Part shown: one piece after another, positions 1-5,108 of the stretch | How the letters are laid out: each line of letters begins with the position of its first letter | How positions within the stretch are numbered: position 1 is the stretch's first letter | Source: a bacterium | GTDB lineage: Bacteria > Gemmatimonadota > Gemmatimonadetes > Gemmatimonadales > Gemmatimonadaceae | Direction: 5' to 3' | Assembly (NCBI GenBank): GCA_021802745.1 | Contig: JAJZRK010000226.1 | Coordinates: forward strand, 1-5,108 | DNA length: 5,108 bases | Made by a program: the position numbers and the translations under genes | Notes under the pieces: generated by a model | What the model saw: the letters and a program-made list of their open reading frames with translations, nothing else | Told to the model about the DNA's origin: nothing | Database searches by the model: none

Positions 1-954
1 CGTGCGCCACGTCGTGCCCCCGTCGTCGGTGCGCCAGAGTTCGCCCTCATCCTTGGTCTCGCTGATCACGTACACGATGTCGGGATCGCTCGGCGCGACG
101 GCCACGCCGATGCGGTCCATCGCCTTCCGCGGCAGGCCGTTCAGCTTGTCGGGCCCCGACAGCTTTTCCCAGGACGCGCCGCCGTTCACCGACTTGTAGA
201 CGGCCGTGTTGCCCGCGCCCGACTCGAGGTGCCAGGCCCAGCGTCGGAATGTGTACAGGCCAGCGTAGATGATGTTGCTGTTGCCCGGGTCAGCCGAGAT
301 GTCGGAGCACGACGTCTGCGGGTCCACGTAGAGCACTTTCTTCCAGGAGGCGCCGCCATCCGTGGTCTTGAAGACGCCGCGCTCCTCGCTCGGCCCCCAC
401 TCGCGGCCGAGCACGCAGGCGTAGACGACGTCGGGGTTCCGGCCGTCCACCACGAGCCGGGCAATCTTGTCCGACTTCTCGAGGCCGATGTGCGTCCAGT
501 GTTCGCCGCCATCGATCGACTTGTACATGCCGTCGCCGACCGAGGCGTTGTTGCGGGGATTCCCCTCCCCCGTGCCCACGTAGACGATGTTCCGGTCGCT
601 GGGCGCCACGGCGATGGCGCCGATCGAGGCCGGCCCGGCCTTGTCGAAGATCGACGTGAAGGTGGTACCGCCGTTCGTCGTCCTGATGATGCCACCGTTG
701 GCCCCCGCGACGTAGTACGTCAGCGGATCGCCCGGCACGCCGACGACCACCGAGATGCGGCCGGCGTTGTTGGTCGGGCCGACGGAACGCCACGGCACGC
801 GCGTGAGCAGCGACGCGTAGTCGGGCGCTGGGGCGTCGGCCGGAGCGACGCCGGCTCGGCCCGCTCTGGATGGCTGCTGCGCAGCAAGGACGCCGGATCC
901 CGCCACGACGAGTGCGGCGGCGCGGACGAACGAACGGATGCTCGAAAGCGACAT
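1..954 (-). CDS. Exported BNR/Asp-box beta-propeller protein, VPS10/sortilin-like (C-terminus outside window)
   Basis: The frame is open from ATG 954 to the left edge, giving 318 residues; relatives are often about 1000, so most of the protein is missing. A signal peptide (R7, R11, hydrophobic 12-25) probably ends near residues 24-26. The mature N-terminus carries VPWRSVGPTNNAGRIS at 53-68, the usual entry of this propeller family. Asp-box-like repeats follow: RTTNGGTTF (91-99), KSIDGGEHW (146-154), KTTDGGASW (196-204), KSVNGGASW (255-263) and RTDDGGTTW (308-316), several preceded by blade strands such as NIVYVGTG, DVVYACVL, NIIYAGLY and DIVYVIS. Such proteins are often named glycosyl hydrolase or sialidase-like, but Asp boxes are structural and no catalytic site is visible, so an enzyme activity should not be assumed; protein binding or scaffolding is equally possible. 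The start has no Shine-Dalgarno sequence. Its gene follows the plug-protein gene by 114 bases in the same direction; shared function is inferred from position only. Confidence 0.92.
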   Translation of the reverse strand, partial: MSLSSIRSFVRAAALVVAGSGVLAAQQPSRAGRAGVAPADAPAPDYASLLTRVPWRSVGPTNNAGRISVVVGVPGDPLTYYVAGANGGIIRTTNGGTTFTSIFDKAGPASIGAIAVAPSDRNIVYVGTGEGNPRNNASVGDGMYKSIDGGEHWTHIGLEKSDKIARLVVDGRNPDVVYACVLGREWGPSEERGVFKTTDGGASWKKVLYVDPQTSCSDISADPGNSNIIYAGLYTFRRWAWHLESGAGNTAVYKSVNGGASWEKLSGPDKLNGLPRKAMDRIGVAVAPSDPDIVYVISETKDEGELWRTDDGGTTWRT

Positions 955-995
955 GGGAGTGTCGGGGCTGAGGTACGTACGACGCGGCAACGCGC

Positions 996-1040
996 GAGAA
1001 CCCGTGACCGGCCGGCTACCGCGGTGGTGAGCGGGGTCTC
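996..1040 (-). repeat. Imperfect inverted repeat in the gap between plug-protein and propeller genes
   Basis: Bases 996-1004 and 1032-1040 are inverted repeats matching at eight of nine positions, and the 27-base loop contains the self-complementary ACCGCGGT (1018-1025) and CCGGCCGG (1008-1015). The T-run needed for an intrinsic terminator is missing. The rest of this 114-base gap holds no promoter or ribosome binding site I can recognise. In DNA this GC-rich, such pairings can arise by chance. Confidence 0.25.
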
Positions 1041-1068
1041 AACTCATACGGCGAACGGACTTGAAACG

Positions 1069-1884
1069 CTATCGATATCCGTCGCGCGTCCAAACCAGCA
1101 CCACGCCGCAACCTGAGTTGAGCGCGGCGTACTGCGCAGGCACCGTCGCGGAGCCGGCGTACACTTCGATGCCGGCGATCTCTCGCGGCGGTGGCATCAG
1201 GTTCAAGTCGAAGGGCTTCGGCATGGTGACGCCGTCCGTCAGCACGGTCATCGCGCACTCGCCCTGCATCACGCCACCACCGCGCTTGCCAAGCGCGTAA
1301 TACTCGGCCATCGAGCCCTTCGTGTAGCTCGGCGACACGTTGACGGTCTTGAAGGTCCGCAACAAATCCTTCACCTCGAGCGCCGCCCGTCTCTCGATCT
1401 CGTCCTGGTTCATGAACTCGCCGATTCCCAGCTTACGACGAGCGTCGAACTCCCGCATCCGCGGCGATGGCTGGCGTTCGGTGACGACCACCGCTTCGAG
1501 GGACTGCGGCACGCGCTCGAGCGCGAACGTGAGCCGCAGGGTGTCGTTGGGCAGCACCTCGACGAGGTCGGTGAGCGGCCGATAGCCGACGCGCCGGACG
1601 ATGAGCAGGTAGCTGCCTGCCGGGGTGCGCAGTATGCGGAAGCGGCCGTTCTCCGCGGTGCGAACCCTGACTTGGGAACGCAGCACGGTCACCTCCGCAC
1701 CCGCGAGGGTCACGAGGTTTGTGTCGGTGACGACGCCGTCGATCACCCCAACGGGCGCCTGGGGCAGGGTCTCACGCGTCGCGGGCACGCCGGGCAACGT
1801 TGACCGGGTGCGCTGTCCTGAAGCACACACGGGCGTCATGGAGAGCACCGCGACGACGAGTAGACAGTGTCGGAGACTGGACAT
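1069..1884 (-). CDS. Exported carboxypeptidase-regulatory-like and TonB plug-like domain protein without a beta-barrel
   Basis: This complete 271-residue protein has a signal peptide (R5, hydrophobic 8-19, likely cleavage near ASG at 21-23). Residues about 45-123 form a carboxypeptidase-regulatory-like beta-sandwich: VGVIDGVVTD at 45-54, AGAEVTVL at 61-68, ENGRFRI at 78-84 and AGSYLLIVRRVGYRPL at 89-104. Residues about 140-266 resemble a TonB receptor plug: FDARRKLGIGEFMN at 146-159, LLRTF at 174-178, TDGV at 216-219, IAGIEVYAG at 236-244 and SGCGVVLVWT at 257-266. The chain stops where a transporter would start its barrel. Short proteins of this design are, from memory, common in Gemmatimonadota and usually annotated only by domain. 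The ATG at 1884 is chosen because the signal peptide begins there; the open frame extends upstream to 2145, but through the strong hairpin and into SusD in another frame. There is no Shine-Dalgarno sequence. Cys210 and Cys259 are the only mature cysteines. A role assisting the neighbouring SusCD system is inference. Confidence 0.88.
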   Translation of the reverse strand: MSSLRHCLLVVAVLSMTPVCASGQRTRSTLPGVPATRETLPQAPVGVIDGVVTDTNLVTLAGAEVTVLRSQVRVRTAENGRFRILRTPAGSYLLIVRRVGYRPLTDLVEVLPNDTLRLTFALERVPQSLEAVVVTERQPSPRMREFDARRKLGIGEFMNQDEIERRAALEVKDLLRTFKTVNVSPSYTKGSMAEYYALGKRGGGVMQGECAMTVLTDGVTMPKPFDLNLMPPPREIAGIEVYAGSATVPAQYAALNSGCGVVLVWTRDGYR

Positions 1885-1900
1885 TGTTGAGATGATAATA
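1885..1900 (-). promoter_or_regulatory. AT-rich leader with possible -10 element before the plug-protein gene
   Basis: Directly after the GC hairpin, the 16 bases before the ATG have only four G/C, in sharp contrast with their surroundings. TATTAT (1900-1895) resembles a -10 box and ends ten bases before the start codon, so a transcript starting from it would have almost no 5' leader. No -35 element is recognisable at the matching distance, where the sequence lies inside the hairpin, and no Shine-Dalgarno sequence is present. The alternative is simply an unstructured ribosome landing site on a read-through message. Confidence 0.25.
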
Positions 1901-1908
1901 CGGCGCGC

Positions 1909-1941
1909 GCGGCGGGGGCGCCCTTCGGACGCCCCCGCCGC
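1909..1941 (-). terminator. Strong GC-rich hairpin between SusD and plug-protein genes (terminator- or attenuator-like)
   Basis: Bases 1909-1920 and 1930-1941 are perfect 12-base inverted repeats. In minus-strand RNA the stem grows to 15 pairs: U1929 pairs with G1921 as a wobble and two C-G pairs follow, leaving a GAA triloop. On the plus strand the wobble position is an A/C mismatch, so the fold is slightly better in the sense that reads the genes. No uninterrupted T tract follows; the sequence continues GCGCGCC and then TATTAT. It is therefore not a textbook intrinsic terminator. It could be a weak terminator, an attenuator, or a 3' block to exonucleases that keeps SusCD message more abundant than the downstream genes. 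Confidence 0.55.
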
Positions 1942-1950
1942 CAACCAGCT

Positions 1951-1964
1951 GGACGTTCCCGTCC
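1951..1964 (-). other. Small hairpin after the SusD stop codon
   Basis: On the minus strand, GGACG and CGTCC form a 5-bp stem around a GGAA loop, which fits the stable GNRA tetraloop pattern. It begins six bases after the SusD stop codon and ten bases before the large hairpin at 1941-1909. It may help protect the 3' end of the SusCD message or may be chance. Confidence 0.35.
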
Positions 1965-1970
1965 CGATGG

Positions 1971-3470
1971 TCAACTGCAGTTGTTCTGCCCCGCCGGGCC
2001 GACCAGCGCGCCCGTCTTGCCCGCCCGCACGAGACACTCCGCCTGCGGAATCGGCTGGACCTTGGGCACGAAGTTTGCATTTGCTCCGGAAGACACGTCG
2101 AGCGGCAACAGACTGAGCTTGCCGTACCGGCGCATGTCGACCCACCGGTGTCCTTCCATCATCAGCGAGTAGCGTTTCTCGTAGAGAATGCCGGTGAGGA
2201 TCTGATCGTTCGAACTCGCCGCCGTAAGGCTGCTGGCCGGCAGTCCGCCCGAGTTGACGCGCACGACGTTCAGGTCGGCAATCGCTCCCGACTTGTCCCC
2301 GGTGGCCAGCTTCGCCTCGGCGCGCAGCAGGATCAGCTCCTCATTGCGGATCACCGCGATGGACGACGCGTTGGTTGCCCAGATGCTGAAGCCGAGCGTG
2401 CTCGTCGCGCTCGTCGGGCCGCTGCCGGTGACGGGACCCTGACGGGCGGGAAGTCCGGTGCGGATCTTCGCCAAGTAGCGGTTGTCAGGCGAACCGTCGG
2501 CCTTGAGCTGCGCATCGGCCTGGAACGACATGTGCGCATACAGGTCCGTGTTGTTCACCATGTTCAGCGGATTCGGCGCGTCCGGTGACGGCCCGTAGGT
2601 GTGGTAGACACCCACGTCAAACGCCGCCCTGGACGTCGCGCCCGCGTTCAGGAACGACGAGCCGAGGGCCGCCAGGGCGGTCTGCCACGCGCTGGCAGGG
2701 CCGCCGCTCGTGGCGTAGTACGCGGCCGCCCGCGCCTTCATTCCTTGCGCGAATTGCGCGAAGCTCGCCGGCGTGTTGAATCCCGCGTAGCCACTGGACA
2801 GCGTGAACGGGAACGCTGCTCCACCAGCCCCCAGCGCCGCGATCCCGGAGTCGAGGGTCGCCAGGATGAACTTGTACACGGAGTCGCGCGACACGAACGG
2901 CGCCAGTTCGGCGGCATTGTCCTTGACGTCGACGATGGCTCCGAGCGTGTCGCGGCTGGCGATCACTTCCAGCAGCTCGGCGGCCTGCAGCACCTTGGCG
3001 AAGCCCAGGGCCCCGGCTTTCTGCGCCGCGGTCAGCGTGCTCTTGTTGACGGCATTCCGGAAGTTGTAGTTGTCGCGCAACGCGTTGTACTGCGTCCCCC
3101 AGCCGCCAACTGCGAATCCGGTTGGATCGAGCTTGTTGGCGCCGGCAATCCCGATCAGGAAGTGCGTGGTGTTGCGCCCTTCCTGCGGCGTATAGGTGTA
3201 GCTCTCGCGGCCGAACCGTCCGCCATCCGAGATGTACGCGCCGCGTCCACCGCGATAGTCGATGATCAGGCCGGTGGCGAGTAGTTGCAGCGCCTGCGGA
3301 TCGCCCGCGGCCGCTTCCGGCGTGATCGCATTCGGATTGGTGATGCGGAGCGAGGCGTCGCTGCACCCGAGGAGTGCGATGGTCAGCAGGCTCGCGACGA
3401 TCGCAGGCGCCCGCATCGGCCGCGTGATCCGGCCAGCGTTGGCGCGACAGAGATGTGTGGTCGTCGTCAT
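1971..3470 (-). CDS. SusD/RagB-family nutrient-binding outer-membrane lipoprotein
   Basis: This is a complete 499-residue surface lipoprotein that should bind ligand above the SusC barrel. Basic residues R14, R17 and R20 precede a hydrophobic stretch at 22-34 and the lipobox LLGC, with the lipidated Cys at 36, followed by SDASLRITNPN, the usual start of mature SusD proteins in this group. The C-terminal half has SusD_RagB hallmarks: RNEELILLRAEAKLATGD at 375-392 with ADLNVVR just after (398-404), EKRYSLMMEGHRWVDMRRYG at 431-450, and PIPQAEC at 473-479. Length is normal for the family. The ATG at 3470 is 3 bases beyond the SusC stop (TAG, 3476-3474), which suggests translational coupling; only a weak G-rich stretch (TGGGG) lies upstream. 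A second in-frame ATG at 3416 (Met19) would give a more typical short lipoprotein signal peptide and cannot be excluded. Besides the lipid Cys, the mature protein has only Cys479 and Cys498. Family confident, ligand unknown. Confidence 0.95.
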   Translation of the reverse strand: MTTTTHLCRANAGRITRPMRAPAIVASLLTIALLGCSDASLRITNPNAITPEAAAGDPQALQLLATGLIIDYRGGRGAYISDGGRFGRESYTYTPQEGRNTTHFLIGIAGANKLDPTGFAVGGWGTQYNALRDNYNFRNAVNKSTLTAAQKAGALGFAKVLQAAELLEVIASRDTLGAIVDVKDNAAELAPFVSRDSVYKFILATLDSGIAALGAGGAAFPFTLSSGYAGFNTPASFAQFAQGMKARAAAYYATSGGPASAWQTALAALGSSFLNAGATSRAAFDVGVYHTYGPSPDAPNPLNMVNNTDLYAHMSFQADAQLKADGSPDNRYLAKIRTGLPARQGPVTGSGPTSATSTLGFSIWATNASSIAVIRNEELILLRAEAKLATGDKSGAIADLNVVRVNSGGLPASSLTAASSNDQILTGILYEKRYSLMMEGHRWVDMRRYGKLSLLPLDVSSGANANFVPKVQPIPQAECLVRAGKTGALVGPAGQNNCS

Positions 3471-3473
3471 GGT

Positions 3474-5108
3474 CTAGTACCCCAGGTCGATGCTGAAGAA
3501 GAACTGACGGGTCGACGGATACGGCGCCAGGTCGATGAACCGGTTGAAATTCGAGTTGCCGAAGTTGCTGAACTCCGGGTCGAAGCTCCAATACTTGGTC
3601 CAGGTCTTCAGATTGCGGCCGCTGAAGGTGAACCGCAGACTCCGGGCCTTTGCCCGCGCCGCCAGGCTGGCCGGTGCGTCGTAGGTCACCGACAGCTCGC
3701 GCAGCTTCACGAAGGTCCCGTACTCGATGTACTGCCGAATGTCGTTGTTCGACCACAGGCCATAGCGGTAATCGCCGAGGCTCTGCGTCGCGTCAGGCGA
3801 CTTCGCGTCGAAGTCGCGCGAGTTGCCGCCCTCGTCGTAGAGGTTCTTCGTCATGTCCGACGTCGCCCCGCCGTTGCGCCAGTCCAGCAGCGCGGTGAGG
3901 CTCCAATTGTGGTACGTGACCTGGTTCGTGAACTGGGTCTGGTGCCGCGGATTCGCGTCACGAATGGTCGAATCGCGCGTCACGCGGCTTGCCATCACCT
4001 CACCCTCCGCGAGCCGGCGGCAGGGCTTGCCATCGGATGCCGTGCCCGGCGTGAACACCCCGTTCACGGTCGTGTTGATGCAGCTGAAGGGGATGTTGCC
4101 CCAGATCATGGTCGAGATCGTTCCCGCCGCAATGCGATTGCGGCCGTAGGCTGAGCCGAACGACCCGAGCACATTGAACGTCGGTACGGGCATCCAGTCC
4201 GTATGCTGACGATTGGTGCCATAGGTGGTCCGGAACACCCACTCCACATCGCGATTGCGGATCGGCACGAGCGAAATGGACGCCTCAAAGCCACGCACCG
4301 AAAGCTGGCCTCCATTGATCGTCTGCTGCGCGAGCCCGGAACTCGGTGGGAGCGGGAACGTGAGCAGCAGATCCTTGATCTTCCGCTCGTAGGTCGACGC
4401 CTCGAAGCCGATGCGCTGGTGCAGCAGCGAGCCATCGACGCCGTACTCGAGTTCGTTCATCACCTCCGGCTTGATGGCCGGATTGCCGAGCGTCGTCGAC
4501 GCCGCCAAGGACGCCGCACCGCCGATGGTGCCGCCGCTGGCCACCGTCACGTCGCGGTCGCCATAGCGCGGCCGATTCCCCGACTGGCCCCACGCGCCAC
4601 GCAGCTTGACCTCGTCCACGACGTCCGTCCAGCGCGACAACGGACGCTCGAAGCGGTAGCTGGCCGAGAACTTGGGGAAGGTGTAGAACTTCTTGCGGTC
4701 GCCGTTCGCGCTCGAGCGATCTGCACGAAAGCCCGCCGCCAGCGAGAGCTTCTCGCCGAGAGCGAGGACCTGCTCATTCACGTAGTACGACTGGTCGCGG
4801 AACTCGGTCACGCTATTCGCGATCGCGACGTCCCCGTACGAGTTGGGAACGACCGAGCGTCCCGGCAGCATGCCGCGCGTACGCATGAAGTAGTTCACCA
4901 GCTGCTGGCTTTCGAGGGTTCCGCCCACTGACGTCTGCGCCGAGCTCACCCAGCGATTCCCGCTCGGCGTGAACGTCCACACGGCGTTCGCGCTCTGGTT
5001 CAACTGCCGGCTGCTGGCGTTGACCTTCTCGGCGGTGCCGAGAAATCCGTCCCTCGGCTCGTACTGGAGGAAGTTCGGAGAATAGATCGTGCCGTCCTGC
5101 TGAGAGCG
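3474..5108 (-). CDS. SusC/RagA-family TonB-dependent outer-membrane transporter, C-terminal part (N-terminus outside window)
   Basis: This is the beta-barrel part of a TonB-dependent transporter that should import a ligand delivered by its SusD partner across the outer membrane. The frame is open to the right edge, so 544 residues are visible. Full SusC proteins are usually about 1000 residues, so the signal peptide, carboxypeptidase-regulatory-like domain and plug lie outside. Numbering from the edge, SusC hallmarks are GNPAIKPE at 208-215, the PPSSG segment near 254-258, YGTFVKLREL at 463-472, SGRNLKTWTKY at 496-506 and DPEF at 510-513. The chain ends in FFFSIDLGY, an amphipathic last strand with a terminal aromatic residue, as outer-membrane barrels need for assembly. 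A TTG at 5003 is an internal Leu codon, not a start. The only two cysteines are at visible residues 343 and 363, probably in a surface loop. The SusD gene follows after 3 bases, implying co-translation. The family call is firm; the substrate cannot be told. Confidence 0.95.
   Translation of the reverse strand, partial: RSQQDGTIYSPNFLQYEPRDGFLGTAEKVNASSRQLNQSANAVWTFTPSGNRWVSSAQTSVGGTLESQQLVNYFMRTRGMLPGRSVVPNSYGDVAIANSVTEFRDQSYYVNEQVLALGEKLSLAAGFRADRSSANGDRKKFYTFPKFSASYRFERPLSRWTDVVDEVKLRGAWGQSGNRPRYGDRDVTVASGGTIGGAASLAASTTLGNPAIKPEVMNELEYGVDGSLLHQRIGFEASTYERKIKDLLLTFPLPPSSGLAQQTINGGQLSVRGFEASISLVPIRNRDVEWVFRTTYGTNRQHTDWMPVPTFNVLGSFGSAYGRNRIAAGTISTMIWGNIPFSCINTTVNGVFTPGTASDGKPCRRLAEGEVMASRVTRDSTIRDANPRHQTQFTNQVTYHNWSLTALLDWRNGGATSDMTKNLYDEGGNSRDFDAKSPDATQSLGDYRYGLWSNNDIRQYIEYGTFVKLRELSVTYDAPASLAARAKARSLRFTFSGRNLKTWTKYWSFDPEFSNFGNSNFNRFIDLAPYPSTRQFFFSIDLGY

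Noticed and set aside
1..954. Naming the propeller protein a sialidase or glycosyl hydrolase
   Set aside because: Only structural Asp-box repeats are visible; no catalytic Arg triad or nucleophile arrangement can be identified in the available 318 residues.
973..980. GTACGTAC palindrome upstream of the propeller gene as an operator
   Set aside because: It is an isolated 8-base palindrome with no second copy or recognisable promoter nearby, which is expected by chance.
229..1116. 295-codon plus-strand open frame
   Set aside because: It lies antisense to the propeller gene and the 3' end of the plug-protein gene. It is Arg/Ala/Val-rich with no recognisable domain, and the opposite strand has clear family motifs. 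GC-rich coding DNA routinely gives such antisense frames.
1885..2145. Upstream extension of the plug-protein frame to an ATG at 2145
   Set aside because: The extension overlaps the SusD coding region, reads through the strong hairpin, is low-complexity Arg/Gly/Ala, and would bury the signal peptide 87 residues into the protein.
2617..3756. 379-codon minus-strand open frame overlapping SusC and SusD
   Set aside because: It is out of frame with both genes, rich in Arg/Gly/His, and has no signal peptide or domain. Both overlapped genes have strong family motifs in their own frames.
3285..4154. 289-codon plus-strand open frame
   Set aside because: It is antisense to the SusD start and SusC barrel, spans their junction, and has an Arg/Val-biased composition without motifs. 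The similar frame at 4203-4931 is rejected for the same reason.
4981..5003. TTG at 5003 as the start of the SusC frame
   Set aside because: The same frame continues without a stop to the window edge with SusC-like sequence, so this is an internal Leu codon.

Overview
All four protein-coding regions lie on the minus strand, so the window reads from its right end to its left. The DNA is strongly GC-rich, with G/C-rich third codon positions. A SusC/SusD outer-membrane uptake pair in such DNA, beside a plug-only protein with a carboxypeptidase-regulatory-like domain and a BNR/sortilin-type propeller, fits Gemmatimonadota best. Another GC-rich phylum with SusCD systems, such as Rhodothermota or a relative, remains possible. 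The phylum is inferred; no marker gene is present.

Layout in transcription order: (1) 5108-3474, the C-terminal 544 residues of a SusC/RagA-type TonB-dependent transporter, whose N-terminus lies beyond the right edge. (2) 3470-1971, a complete 499-residue SusD/RagB surface lipoprotein that starts 3 bases after the SusC stop codon. (3) An 86-base gap with a small hairpin and a very strong GC-rich hairpin, followed by an AT-rich stretch ending at the next start codon. (4) 1884-1069, a 271-residue exported protein made of a signal peptide, a carboxypeptidase-regulatory-like beta-sandwich and a TonB plug-like domain, with no beta-barrel. (5) A 114-base gap with only weak inverted repeats. (6) 954-1, the N-terminal 318 residues of an exported BNR/VPS10-like beta-propeller protein that runs off the left edge.

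SusC and SusD should form one outer-membrane complex: SusD captures a ligand (an oligosaccharide, peptide or similar) at the cell surface, and SusC imports it into the periplasm using TonB energy. The plug-only protein and the propeller are also exported and face the same way, so they may belong to the same locus, but the hairpin suggests they are not expressed in simple proportion to SusCD. No glycoside hydrolase, peptidase or regulator that would reveal the substrate is visible.

No tRNA, rRNA, CRISPR array, insertion sequence or attachment site was seen. The less ordinary points are the barrel-less plug protein, the strong hairpin followed by a leader without a Shine-Dalgarno sequence, and the presence of exactly two non-lipid cysteines in the visible mature part of each of the four exported proteins.
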